Source: Solimonas sp040754295
GTDB taxonomy: Bacteria > Pseudomonadota > Gammaproteobacteria > Nevskiales > Nevskiaceae
DNA length: 64,000 nt
Assembly: GCA_040754295.1 (NCBI GenBank)
Contig: JBFMCQ010000012.1
Location: 15,155 to 79,154 of the forward strand
Direction: 5' to 3'
Positions 7,909 through 17,253 of this stretch are shown here, piece after piece. Made by a program: the position numbers and the translations under genes. The number at the start of each line of letters is the position of its first letter. The stretch's first letter is position 1. Under the pieces are notes generated by a model, which saw only the letters and a list, made by a program, of their open reading frames with translations, was not told the origin of the DNA and ran no database searches.

Positions 7909-10203
7909 GTGAATCCCACCCAACGTCTGTGGACCGCGCTCGCCGTGATCCTCGCCGCATCCTTCGCAGTGCTCGGCTGGATGGGGCGCGAGATCCATGT
8001 CGCCGCGCCGCCGGTCCCCGACAAGGTCGTCCGCGCCAGCGGTGAGGTGCTGTTCACGCGCGCCGACTTCGACACCGGCCGCGAGGTCTGGCAGAGCATC
8101 GGCGGGCATCAGCTCGGCTCGGTCTGGGGCCATGGCAGCTATGTCGCGCCCGACTGGTCGGCGGACTGGCTGCATCGTGAGGCAAGCGGCCTGCTCGATC
8201 ACTGGGCACAGGCGGAGCATCGACGCGACTTTGCCGCGCTCGACCGCGTGCACCAGGCAGCGTTCGAGACGCGGCTGCGCGAGGAGATCCGTGCCAACAC
8301 TTACGACCCGGCCACCGGCGTGCTCACGATCTCGGACGCGCGCGCAGCGGTGATCCGCAGCGTCGCCGATCACTACCGGCGCCTGTTCAGCGACGATCCC
8401 GCGCTGCACGTCCTGCGCGACGACTATGCGATCGCCGAGAACGCGATCCCCGATCCGGCGCGCCGCGAGGCGATGACCGCGTTCTTCTTCTGGTCGGCCT
8501 GGGCGGCGGTGACCGAGCGCCCCGGCGACACCAAGAGCTACACCAACAACTGGCCGCACGACGCGCTGGTCGGCAACGAGCCGACGGCGTCGACCTATCT
8601 GTGGACCTTTGCCAGCATCGTCTTCCTGCTCGCCGGCGTCGGCGCGCTGGCCTGGCATCACGCCGTTTCTGGTGCAGCGAGCGGCCACGACGAGCGCCTC
8701 GAGCGCGCACCGCAGACCGATCCGCTCGCGACGATCAAGGCAACGCCGTCGATGCGCGCGACGATCAAGTACTTCTGGCTGGTCGTCGCGCTGTTCGGCG
8801 TGCAGGTGCTGCTCGGCGCGGTCACCGCGCACTACGCGGTCGAGGGGCAGGCCTTCTACGGTTTTGCGCTGTCGGAGATCCTGCCGTACTCGCTGTCGCG
8901 GACCTGGCACACGCAGCTGTCGGTGCTGTGGATCGCCACCGCCTGGCTCGCCACCGGCCTGTACATCGCACCGGCGCTGTCCGGCCACGAGCCGCGCTTC
9001 CAGCGCCTGGGCGTGAATGTCCTGTTCGGCGCGCTGCTGGTCGTCGTCGTCGGCGCCTTCTCCGGCCAGTGGTTCGCGGTGATGCAGCGCATGGGGCTCG
9101 AATACAACTTCTGGTTCGGCCACCAGGGCTGGGAGTACGTCGATCTCGGCCGCTTCTGGCAGATCGGCCTGTTCATCGGCCTGATGCTGTGGCTGCTGCT
9201 CGTCGGCCGCGCGCTGTGGCCGGCGCTCAAGGCGCGCGGCAGCGAGACGCGCACGCTGACCTGGATGCTGTTCCTGTCGACGGTCGCGATCGGCCTGTTC
9301 TACGCCGCCGGCCTGATGTGGGGGCGCCACACGCACCTGGCGATGGTCGAATACTGGCGCTGGTGGGTCGTGCACCTCTGGGTCGAGGGCTTCTTCGAGG
9401 TGTTCGCGACCGCAGTGATCGCACTGCTCTTCGCCCGCATGGGCCTCGTTCGCACCGCGAATGCCACGACGGCGGTGCTGTTCGCCACCATCGTGTTCCT
9501 CACCGGCGGCGTGCTCGGCACCTTCCACCACCTGTACTGGACCGGAACGCCGACCGCCGTGCTCGCGCTCGGTGCCTCGTTCTCGGCGCTCGAAGTCGTG
9601 CCGCTGGTGCTGATCGGCTTCGAGGCCTATCAGACCTATCGTCATTCCAAGGCGACACCGTGGGTCGCGGCCTATCGCTGGCCGATCCTGTTCTTCGTCG
9701 CCGTTGCGTTCTGGAATCTGGTCGGCGCCGGCCTGTTCGGCTTTCTCATCAATCCGCCGCTGGCGCTGTACTACATGCAGGGCCTGAACACGACGCCGCT
9801 GCATGGCCACACCGCACTGTTCGGCGTCTACGGCATGCTCGGCATCGGCCTGATGCTGTTCTGCCTGCGCGGGCTCGCACGCCGCGAGGCCTGGAACGAC
9901 GGCCTGCTCAAGCTTTCGTTCTGGTCGCTGAACATCGGGCTCGCGGCGATGGCGCTGTTCTCGCTGCTGCCCTACGGCATCCTGCAGGTCAAGGCCAGCG
10001 TCGAGCACGGCTTCTGGTACGCGCGCTCGGCGGAGTTCCTGCAACAGCCGCTGATGCAGCTGCTGGTCTGGCTGCGCGTCCCTGGCGACGTCATCTTCAG
10101 CGTCGGCGTGCTGGCGCTGGCCTGGTTCGTGATCCGGCTCTGGATCGGTCCGGTGCGCCGCACCGCCGCCGATGTGCGTGAGCGGCTCGCTGCAGTCAAG
10201 TAA
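7909..10203 (+). CDS. norB: Nitric oxide reductase, quinol-dependent single-subunit type (qNOR)
   Basis: The protein has 764 residues, the length of qNOR, and reduces 2 NO to N2O in the inner membrane with electrons from quinol. The N-terminal ~220 residues (one membrane helix and a periplasmic domain with HQLGSVWGHGSYVAPDW) replace the NorC cytochrome and carry no CxxCH. The heme-copper-type core follows, with His-containing helices at RTWHTQLSVLWI, HLWVEGFFEVF, TFHHLYWTG and LHGHTALFGVYGMLG. The start is GTG at 7909 after GGAG. The FNR-type box and palindrome lie upstream, and nirK follows after 20 bp. Confidence 0.95.
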   Translation: MNPTQRLWTALAVILAASFAVLGWMGREIHVAAPPVPDKVVRASGEVLFTRADFDTGREVWQSIGGHQLGSVWGHGSYVAPDWSADWLHREASGLLDHWAQAEHRRDFAALDRVHQAAFETRLREEIRANTYDPATGVLTISDARAAVIRSVADHYRRLFSDDPALHVLRDDYAIAENAIPDPARREAMTAFFFWSAWAAVTERPGDTKSYTNNWPHDALVGNEPTASTYLWTFASIVFLLAGVGALAWHHAVSGAASGHDERLERAPQTDPLATIKATPSMRATIKYFWLVVALFGVQVLLGAVTAHYAVEGQAFYGFALSEILPYSLSRTWHTQLSVLWIATAWLATGLYIAPALSGHEPRFQRLGVNVLFGALLVVVVGAFSGQWFAVMQRMGLEYNFWFGHQGWEYVDLGRFWQIGLFIGLMLWLLLVGRALWPALKARGSETRTLTWMLFLSTVAIGLFYAAGLMWGRHTHLAMVEYWRWWVVHLWVEGFFEVFATAVIALLFARMGLVRTANATTAVLFATIVFLTGGVLGTFHHLYWTGTPTAVLALGASFSALEVVPLVLIGFEAYQTYRHSKATPWVAAYRWPILFFVAVAFWNLVGAGLFGFLINPPLALYYMQGLNTTPLHGHTALFGVYGMLGIGLMLFCLRGLARREAWNDGLLKLSFWSLNIGLAAMALFSLLPYGILQVKASVEHGFWYARSAEFLQQPLMQLLVWLRVPGDVIFSVGVLALAWFVIRLWIGPVRRTAADVRERLAAVK

Positions 10204-10223
10204 CGAGACTCCAAGGAAATCCC

Positions 10224-11738
10224 ATGCTCAAGCGACCCGTTCATCCGGCGGCCTGCGTGCTCGCCGCGGTACTGCTCGCCGGCTGCGGCGACCCGCCGGC
10301 GCCGGCGGCCGCGCCCGCCCCCTCGGCGAGCGCCGACACCGGCGGCTCCGCCAAGGGCGATTTCGGTCCGCCGCAGGGCGCGCCGATCCACGCCATCCTC
10401 ACCGATCCGCCGCAGGTGCCGCCGCCGGTCGGCCGCGACCATCCGGCGAAGGTCATCGTCGATCTCGAAGTCATCGAGAAGGACCTGGAGATCTCCGAGG
10501 GCGTGACGTACACGTTCTGGACGTTCGGCGGCACCGTGCCCGGCAGCTTCATCCGCGTGCGCCAGGGCGACACGGTCGAGTTCCACCTGAAGAACCACCC
10601 GTCGTCGAAGATGCCGCACAACATCGACCTGCACGGCGTCACCGGCCCCGGCGGCGGCGCGGCCTCGAGCTTCACCGCGCCGGGGCACGAGTCGCAGTTC
10701 ACGTTCAAGGCGCTCAACCAGGGCCTGTACATCTACCACTGCGCAACCGCGCCGGTGGGCATGCACGTGGCCAACGGCATGTACGGCCTGATCCTGGTCG
10801 AGCCGCCGCAGGGACTGCCCGAGGTCGACAAGGAGTATTACGTCGTGCAGGGCGATTTCTACACGGTCGGCAAGTATCGCGAGAAGGGCTATCAGCCCTT
10901 CGACATGCAGAAGGCGATCGACGAGAACGCGACCTACGTGCTGTTCAACGGCTCGGAATCCGCACTGGTCGGCGACCAGGCGCTCAAGGCCAAGGTCGGC
11001 GAGACGGTCCGCCTCTATGTCGGCAACGGCGGGCCCAACCTCGTGTCGAGCTTCCATGTCATCGGTGAGATCTTCGACAAGCTCTGGTTCGAGGGCGGCA
11101 CGCGTTACCAGGAAAACGTGCAGACGACGCTGATTCCGGCCGGCGGTGCAGCGATCACCGAGTTCCGCCTCGAAGTGCCGGGCAGCTACGTGCTCGTCGA
11201 TCACTCGATCTTCCGCGCATTCAACAAGGGCGCGCTGGCGATCCTCAAGGTCGACGGCCCCGAGAACAAGGCGATCTACTCGGGCAAGGAGGTCGATGCC
11301 GTCTATCTGGGCGACAAGGCCGCGGACGCAACGGCGGTGGCGGAAGTCACGCAGGCCGCGGCCGCGGGCGAGGCGACCAAGGAGCAGCGCATCAAGGCCG
11401 GCGCGGTGCTGTACAAGGGCACCTGCTCGGTCTGTCACCAGGACAACGGCGAAGGCCTGCCCGAGGTGTTCCCGCCGCTGGCCCAATCCGACTTCCTGAT
11501 GGCCGATCCCGGGCGCGCGATCGAGATCGTGCTCAACGGCCTGAGCGGGCCGGTCACGGTCAACGGCAAGAGCTACAACTCGGTGATGCCGCCGATGAGC
11601 CAGCTCAATGACGACGAGGTCGCGAACATCCTCAGCTTCGTGATGAACAGCTGGGGCAATCGTGCGGATCCCGTCACGCCGGCCGAGGTCGCACAGGTGC
11701 GTGCGACGACCGAGCGGCCGGAAGGCGCGGCGCACTGA
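10224..11738 (+). CDS. nirK: Copper nitrite reductase with fused C-terminal cytochrome c
   Basis: The protein has 504 residues and reduces nitrite to NO outside the inner membrane. The N-terminus has a lipobox (VLLAGC), so it should be a lipoprotein. Copper ligands are visible: HNIDLH (about residues 133-138), the HC pair in YHCATAPVGMH followed by ANGM for the type 1 site, SFHVIGE, and VDHSIF for the catalytic His. Residues ~385-500 are a class I cytochrome c with CSVCH and a probable axial Met in SVMPPM. The fusion lets the enzyme receive electrons through its own heme. AAGGA precedes the ATG, and nirV starts inside the stop codon. Confidence 0.95.
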   Translation: MLKRPVHPAACVLAAVLLAGCGDPPAPAAAPAPSASADTGGSAKGDFGPPQGAPIHAILTDPPQVPPPVGRDHPAKVIVDLEVIEKDLEISEGVTYTFWTFGGTVPGSFIRVRQGDTVEFHLKNHPSSKMPHNIDLHGVTGPGGGAASSFTAPGHESQFTFKALNQGLYIYHCATAPVGMHVANGMYGLILVEPPQGLPEVDKEYYVVQGDFYTVGKYREKGYQPFDMQKAIDENATYVLFNGSESALVGDQALKAKVGETVRLYVGNGGPNLVSSFHVIGEIFDKLWFEGGTRYQENVQTTLIPAGGAAITEFRLEVPGSYVLVDHSIFRAFNKGALAILKVDGPENKAIYSGKEVDAVYLGDKAADATAVAEVTQAAAAGEATKEQRIKAGAVLYKGTCSVCHQDNGEGLPEVFPPLAQSDFLMADPGRAIEIVLNGLSGPVTVNGKSYNSVMPPMSQLNDDEVANILSFVMNSWGNRADPVTPAEVAQVRATTERPEGAAH

Positions 11739-12520
11739 TGGGAAGCGCCGTATCACGGTTCGCGGTGCTGCTGATGCTGATCGGCGCCGGCGGCGCGGCG
11801 GCGGGCGACGGCTACGTGCCGATCCCCGGCGGCAGGTTTCGCTCGGTGCTGCCGCCGGCGCCCGGCGTCGAGGACGTCGGCGTGGCACCCTACCGGCTCG
11901 CACGCACGCCGGTGACCAACGCCGAATTCCTCGCCTTCGTGCAGCGCCAGCCGCAGTGGCGGCGCGACCGCGTCGCGCGGCTGTTCGCCGACGCGAGCTA
12001 TCTCGGGCACTGGCACAGCGCCGATGCGCCGGGTGCCGCCGCACCGCCGGACGCGCCGGTCGTGCACGTCAGTTGGTTCGCCGCAACCGCCTACTGCGAG
12101 TCGATCGGTGCGCGCCTGCCGACCTGGTACGAATGGGAGTACGCGGCCGCGGCCGACGAGACGCGCGCCGACGCGCGCGGCGATCCGGCGCTGCGCTCAC
12201 GCATGCTGGACTGGTACGCGCGCACGGCGGACGCGCCGGCTGCGGTCGGCAGCACGCCGGCCAACGTCTACGGCGTGCACGATCTGCACGCCCTGGTCTG
12301 GGAATGGGTCGGCGACTTCAATGCGCTGCTGGTGAGCACCGACAGCCGCGAACAGGGCGAGGACCCGGACCGGCTGAAGTTCTGTGGCGCCGGCGCGCTG
12401 ACGATGCAGGACAAGGAAAACTATGCCGTGCTGATGCGCATCGCGATGCTCAGCAGCCTGCAAGCTGCCTACACGACGGCGAACCTCGGCTTTCGCTGCG
12501 CGCAGGACGGCGTGAAATGA
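11738..12520 (+). CDS. nirV: NirV-like protein with formylglycine-generating-enzyme (SUMF1) fold
   Basis: The protein has 260 residues with a signal peptide (about residues 1-23, GGAAAGDG). The body matches the FGE-sulfatase/SUMF1 domain: YVPIPGGRF, PVTNAEFLAF, VHVSWFAATAYCESIGARLPT, EWEYAA, VWEWVGDF, and the C-terminal NLGFRC. NirV is known as the companion of copper nitrite reductases, but its biochemical role is unsettled. The ATG overlaps the nirK stop (TGATG) and the next gene overlaps this one by ATGA, so expression is probably coupled. Confidence 0.88.
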   Translation: MGSAVSRFAVLLMLIGAGGAAAGDGYVPIPGGRFRSVLPPAPGVEDVGVAPYRLARTPVTNAEFLAFVQRQPQWRRDRVARLFADASYLGHWHSADAPGAAAPPDAPVVHVSWFAATAYCESIGARLPTWYEWEYAAAADETRADARGDPALRSRMLDWYARTADAPAAVGSTPANVYGVHDLHALVWEWVGDFNALLVSTDSREQGEDPDRLKFCGAGALTMQDKENYAVLMRIAMLSSLQAAYTTANLGFRCAQDGVK

Positions 12521-13098
12521 AGCGCTTGCGAAAATGGATGCGCACCAGCGCTGCGCTGGCCGCCGCGCTGGCGCTGAACGTCGGCGCACAGCCGCTGCCG
12601 GAGGATTCGGTCTATCAGCTGCAGATGCCGTTGCGCACGCAGGCCGGCGCCGACGCACCGCTCGACGTGTATCGCGGTCATCCGGTGCTGATCAGCATGT
12701 TCTATGCCAGCTGCGGCTATGTCTGCCCGATGCTCGTGCACAGCCTGCAGCGGCTCGACCAGGGCCTCGATGCACCCGCGCGCGCGAAGCTGCGCGTGCT
12801 GCTGGTGAGCTTCGACGCCGAGCGCGACACGCCGGAAGTCCTGAAGGAGACCGCGGCGAAGCACGGCGTCGACACGACGCGCTGGACGCTCGCCAGCGCT
12901 GCACCGGAGGACGTGCGCAAACTCGCGGCAGTGCTCGGCATCCGGTACCGGAAGCTCCCGGACGGCGGCTTCAACCATGCGACGATCGTCACGCTGCTCG
13001 ACGGCGACGGCCGTGCGCTCGCACGCAGCGAGCGGCCGGCGCAGCCGGACGCCGAACTGATCGACGCACTGCGCAAGGCCGCCGCCGCAACGCCGTGA
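12517..13098 (+). CDS. SCO1/SenC family copper chaperone
   Basis: The protein has 193 residues with an N-terminal signal or anchor (RTSAALAAALALNVGAQ) and a thioredoxin-fold SCO domain. The copper-binding CGYVCP (CxxxCP) is at about residues 67-72 and the conserved His is in GGFNHATIVTLLDG. SCO proteins deliver copper to cuproenzymes in the periplasm. In this operon the likely client is NirK rather than cytochrome oxidase (inference from position). The ATG overlaps the nirV stop and the next gene begins inside this stop (GTGA). Confidence 0.9.
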   Translation: MKRLRKWMRTSAALAAALALNVGAQPLPEDSVYQLQMPLRTQAGADAPLDVYRGHPVLISMFYASCGYVCPMLVHSLQRLDQGLDAPARAKLRVLLVSFDAERDTPEVLKETAAKHGVDTTRWTLASAAPEDVRKLAAVLGIRYRKLPDGGFNHATIVTLLDGDGRALARSERPAQPDAELIDALRKAAAATP

Positions 13099-13487
13099 TC
13101 GAGTATTACCCGTACATCCGCCAGCTCCACGTCGCCAGCGTCGCCACCAGCCTGGCGCTGTTCGCACTGCGCGGTGGGATGATGCTCGCCGATCTGCCGC
13201 TGCGCCGGCACATCCTGCTGCGCGTGCTGCCGCACGCCGTCGACACGGTGCTGCTGACCAGCGCACTGATGCTCTCGTACCTGCTGCGCCAGTACCCGTT
13301 CGTGCATCCCTGGCTCACCGCCAAAGTCTGCGGCCTGATCGCCTACATCGTGCTCGGCAGCATCGCGCTGCGCCACGGACGCACGCTGCACATCCGCGCC
13401 GCGGCCTTCGTCGCCGCGCTCGCCGCGGCGGGCTACATCGTCAGCGTCGCGCTGACGCGCAGCCCGCTGGGCGTCTTCGCCCGCTGA
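13095..13487 (+). CDS. SirB2 family membrane protein
   Basis: The protein has 130 residues and is predicted to cross the membrane four times (VASVATSLALFALRGGMML, VDTVLLTSALMLSYLL, KVCGLIAYIVLGSIAL, AFVAALAAAGYIVSVAL). The sequence YPYIRQLHVASVATSLALF and the RxxPHxxDTVLL pattern are typical of SirB2, a family of unknown function often near denitrification genes. The start GTG overlaps the SCO stop codon, making it the last gene of the norB-nirK-nirV-sco run. Confidence 0.88.
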   Translation: MIEYYPYIRQLHVASVATSLALFALRGGMMLADLPLRRHILLRVLPHAVDTVLLTSALMLSYLLRQYPFVHPWLTAKVCGLIAYIVLGSIALRHGRTLHIRAAAFVAALAAAGYIVSVALTRSPLGVFAR

Positions 13488-13570
13488 TTCCGGATTGCAG
13501 GCACGCGCTCGAATCCCTCAGGCAGCCGAAGCCAAACAGCACAGCGCGGTGTCGGCGACAATGCCCGCCT

Positions 13571-16500
13571 ATGGCCGGGCAGCACTCCTCCCCTCCCCAC
13601 CGCTGGGCGTTCTGGATCGACCGCGGCGGTACGTTCACCGATGTCGTCGCGCGACGGCCGGACGGCGTGCTGGTCACGCACAAGCTGCTCTCGGAGAACC
13701 CCGGGCACTACGACGACGCGGCGACCGCCGGGATCGCGGCCGTGCTGGCCGCGCACGGCGAGTCGATCGCGACGGCGGACATCGAAGCGGTGCGCATGGG
13801 CACGACGGTGGCGACCAACGCGCTGCTGGAGCGCAGCGGCGAGCCGACGCTGCTCGCGATCACTGCCGGCTTCGGCGATGCGCTGCGCATCGGCGATCAG
13901 AGCCGGCCGCGGCTGTTCGACCGCCGCATCGTGCTGCCGGAGCCGCTGTACGCGCGCGTCGTCGAGATCGACGAGCGCATCGGCGCCGACGGCAGCGTCG
14001 TCCGTGCGCTCGATGACACCGCGGCGCGCGCGGCGCTGCAGGCCGCGTTCGACGCCGGCCTGCGCGCGCTCGCGATCGTCCTCGTCCACGGCTACCGCCA
14101 CCCGCAGCACGAGCAGCGGCTGGCCGCGATCGCGCGCGCGATCGGCTACCCGCAAATCTCGGTGAGCCATGAGGTCGGCGCGCTGATCAAGCTCGTCGGC
14201 CGCGGCGACACGACCGTCGCCGACGCCTATCTGTCGCCGATCCTGCGCCGCTACGTCGACGGCGTCGAGCGTGCGCTCGGCGGCCGGCGTCTGCTGTTCA
14301 TGCAGTCCAACGGCGGCCTCGCCGACGCGCACGCGTTCCGCGGCAAGGACGCGGTGCTCTCGGGCCCGGCCGGCGGCATCGTCGGCATGGCACGCAGCGC
14401 CGCGGACGCGGGCTTCGGGCACGCGATCGGCTTCGACATGGGCGGCACGTCGACCGACGTCTCGCACTACGCCGGCGCCTACGAGCGCCGCCACGAAAGT
14501 CTCGTCGCCGGCGTGCGCCTGCGCACGCCGATGATGGACATCCACACCGTTGCCGCCGGCGGCGGCTCGATCTGCTGGTTCGACGGCGCGCGCCTGCGCG
14601 TCGGTCCGCAATCGGCCGGCGCGCTGCCCGGGCCGGCCTGCTACCGCCGCGGCGGCCCGCTGACGATCACCGATTGCAATCTGATCCTCGGCAAGCTGCA
14701 GCCGCAGTTCTTTCCCGCCGTGTTCGGCGCGCATGCGGACCAGCCGCTCGACCGCGACGCCGCGCTCGCCCGGCTGCGCGCGCTCGCCGGCGACATCGCC
14801 GCCGTGGGTGGTCCGCAGTATCGTCCGGAGGAGCTCGCCGAGGGCTGCATCCGCATCGCCGTCGAGCACATGGCGCAGGCGATCAAGCAGATCTCGATCC
14901 AGCGCGGCCATGACCTCGGCCGCTACACGCTGGTCGCCTTCGGCGGCGCCGCCGGCCAGCACGCCTGCCTCGTCGCCGACGCGCTCGGCATGAAGCGCGT
15001 GCTGATCCACCCGCTCGCCGGCGTGCTCAGCGCCTACGGCATGGGCCTGGCCGAACTGCGCGCGATCCGCGAGCGCACGCTCGGGCTCGCGCTCGACGAC
15101 GATGCGGCGCCGGCGCTCGCCGAGGCCGCGGCGGCGCTGGCCCGGGACGCGCGCGCCGAGCTGCTCGTGCAGCAGGTCGAGGCCGCGGCGATCTCACTGG
15201 TGCAGACCGCGCAGCTCAAGTACGCCGGCTCGGACACGGCGCTGCCGGTCGCGCTCGCCGCGCCGGCGGCAATGCGCGCGGCGTTCGAGGCGCTGCACCG
15301 GCAGCGCTTCGGCTTCGCGGCGCCGGAGAAGGCCGTCGTCGTCGAGACGCTGTCGGCGGAAGCCATCGGCGCGTCCGCCGGCAGCGGCGCCCTGCCGCAG
15401 GCTGCCGAAGCGACCGGACGGCCGCCGCAGCCGCTGGCGCGCGTGCGCGCGCGCATTGCTTATGAAGACCGCGACGTGCCGGTGTTCGACCGCGAGCGCC
15501 TGCATGCCGGCGACGTCATCCGCGCGCCGGCGATCATCCGCGAAGCGACGGCGACGACGGTCCTCGAGCCGGGCTGGCAGGCGGCGGTCGACGCCCGCGC
15601 GAACCTGGTGCTGGAGCGCGTCGAAGCCCTGCCCGCGCGCGTCGCCGCCGGCACGACGGTCGACCCGATCACGCTGGAGCTGTTCAACCGGCTGTTCACG
15701 GCGGTCGCCGAGCAGATGGGCGAAGCGCTGCAGGCCACCGCGTACTCGGTGAACATCAAGGAGCGCCTCGACTTCTCGTGTGCGCTGTTCGACGCCGCCG
15801 GCGCGCTGATCGCCAATGCGCCGCATATCCCGGTGCACCTCGGCTCGATGGGCGACAGCGTGCGCGCGATCATCGACGGCCGCGCACGCGACGGTCGCGG
15901 CTTTGCCGACGGCGACGCGTACATGCTCAACGCGCCGTACAACGGCGGCACGCATCTGCCGGACGTGACCGTGGTCATGCCGGTGTTCGACGACGCGGCG
16001 CAGCTGATCGGCTTCGTCGCCGCACGCGGCCACCACGCCGACATCGGCGGCATCACGCCGGGGTCGATGCCGCCGCACAGCACGCGCGTCGACGACGAAG
16101 GCGTGCTGATCGACGACTTCCGCCTGGTCGACGGCGGCCGCCTGCGCGAAGCCGAGCTGCGCGCACTGCTCGCCTCGGGACCGCACCCGGCGCGCAACCC
16201 GGAGCAGAACCTGGCCGATCTGAAGGCGCAGCTCGCCGCCTGCATGCGCGGCGCCGGCGAGCTGCGCCGGCTCGTCGGCGTGTACGGGCGACAGACGGTC
16301 GCGGCCTACATGAACCACGTGCTCGACAACGCCGCGGCTGCGGTGCGCGCGGTGATCGGCCGGCTGCACGACGGCAGCTTCGAGTGCGCGCTGGACAGCG
16401 GCGCCGTCATCCGCGTCGCGATCAGCGTCGACCGCGCGAACGGCCGCGCCCGCGTCGACTTCAGCGGCACCAGCCCGCAGCAGCCGGACAACTTCAACGC

Positions 16501-17188
16501 ACCGCTGTCGGTGTGCCGCGCCGCCGTGCTCTATGTGTTCCGCTGCCTGATCGACGACGACATCCCGCTCAACGACGGCTGCCTGCGCCCGATCGAGCTG
16601 ATCGTGCCCGAAGGCTCGATGCTCAATCCGCGCTACCCGGCGGCGGTCGTCGCCGGCAACGTCGAGACCAGCCAGGTGATCGTCGACGCGCTGTTCGGCG
16701 CACTTTGCGCGCTTGCCGGCGCGCAGGGCACGATGAACAACTTCACCTTCGGCGACGGCGCACGCCAGTACTATGAAACGATCTGCGGCGGTGCCGGTGC
16801 CGGCCCCGGCTTTGCCGGCGCGAGCGCCGTGCACACGCACATGACCAACAGCCGCCTGACCGACGTCGAAGTGCTGGAGACACGCTATCCGGTGCGCGTC
16901 GAGCGCTTCGCGGTCCGCGCCGGCTCCGGCGGCGCCGGCGCGCATCGCGGCGGCGATGGCGTCGTGCGCCACGTGCGCTTCCTCGAGCCGATGACCGCGG
17001 CGATCCTATCGAACCGCCGCCGCACCGCCGCGCACGGCCTCGCCGGCGGCGCGAGCGGCGCGCCGGGGATCAACCGCATCGAGCGCGCCGACGGCCGCGT
17101 CGAGCCGCTGCCGGCGACCGCGAGCGTACAGATGCGGACCGGCGACGTCTTCGTCATCGAAACGCCGGGCGGCGGCGGCTACGGCTGA
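13571..17188 (+). CDS. Fused hydantoinase A/B (5-oxoprolinase type, ATP-dependent)
   Basis: The protein has 1205 residues. The N-terminal half is hydantoinase A (FWIDRGGTFTDVVARRPDG, RMGTTVATNALLER, SGPAGGIVGMARSA, GFDMGGTSTDVSHY). The C-terminal half, from about residue 695 (TVDPITLELFNRLFTAVAEQ), is hydantoinase B (APHIPVHLGSMGDSV, NDGCLRPIELIVPEGS, ending ETPGGGGYG). This one-chain arrangement and size are those of 5-oxoprolinase, which opens 5-oxoproline to glutamate with ATP. Related enzymes act on hydantoins or acetone, so the substrate is not certain. It is cytosolic and stands alone, with no clear ribosome site before the ATG. Confidence 0.88.
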   Translation: MAGQHSSPPHRWAFWIDRGGTFTDVVARRPDGVLVTHKLLSENPGHYDDAATAGIAAVLAAHGESIATADIEAVRMGTTVATNALLERSGEPTLLAITAGFGDALRIGDQSRPRLFDRRIVLPEPLYARVVEIDERIGADGSVVRALDDTAARAALQAAFDAGLRALAIVLVHGYRHPQHEQRLAAIARAIGYPQISVSHEVGALIKLVGRGDTTVADAYLSPILRRYVDGVERALGGRRLLFMQSNGGLADAHAFRGKDAVLSGPAGGIVGMARSAADAGFGHAIGFDMGGTSTDVSHYAGAYERRHESLVAGVRLRTPMMDIHTVAAGGGSICWFDGARLRVGPQSAGALPGPACYRRGGPLTITDCNLILGKLQPQFFPAVFGAHADQPLDRDAALARLRALAGDIAAVGGPQYRPEELAEGCIRIAVEHMAQAIKQISIQRGHDLGRYTLVAFGGAAGQHACLVADALGMKRVLIHPLAGVLSAYGMGLAELRAIRERTLGLALDDDAAPALAEAAAALARDARAELLVQQVEAAAISLVQTAQLKYAGSDTALPVALAAPAAMRAAFEALHRQRFGFAAPEKAVVVETLSAEAIGASAGSGALPQAAEATGRPPQPLARVRARIAYEDRDVPVFDRERLHAGDVIRAPAIIREATATTVLEPGWQAAVDARANLVLERVEALPARVAAGTTVDPITLELFNRLFTAVAEQMGEALQATAYSVNIKERLDFSCALFDAAGALIANAPHIPVHLGSMGDSVRAIIDGRARDGRGFADGDAYMLNAPYNGGTHLPDVTVVMPVFDDAAQLIGFVAARGHHADIGGITPGSMPPHSTRVDDEGVLIDDFRLVDGGRLREAELRALLASGPHPARNPEQNLADLKAQLAACMRGAGELRRLVGVYGRQTVAAYMNHVLDNAAAAVRAVIGRLHDGSFECALDSGAVIRVAISVDRANGRARVDFSGTSPQQPDNFNAPLSVCRAAVLYVFRCLIDDDIPLNDGCLRPIELIVPEGSMLNPRYPAAVVAGNVETSQVIVDALFGALCALAGAQGTMNNFTFGDGARQYYETICGGAGAGPGFAGASAVHTHMTNSRLTDVEVLETRYPVRVERFAVRAGSGGAGAHRGGDGVVRHVRFLEPMTAAILSNRRRTAAHGLAGGASGAPGINRIERADGRVEPLPATASVQMRTGDVFVIETPGGGGYG

Positions 17189-17253
17189 GAACGGCGACTC
17201 ACCACCGGGTCGGCCGCGAAGCGGCGTCACCCGCCGGTGGGCCGAGGGCACCG

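Noticed and set aside
13571..17188. Possible frameshift between hydantoinase A and B halves
   Set aside because: The reading frame is continuous and the fusion is a known arrangement for 5-oxoprolinase.
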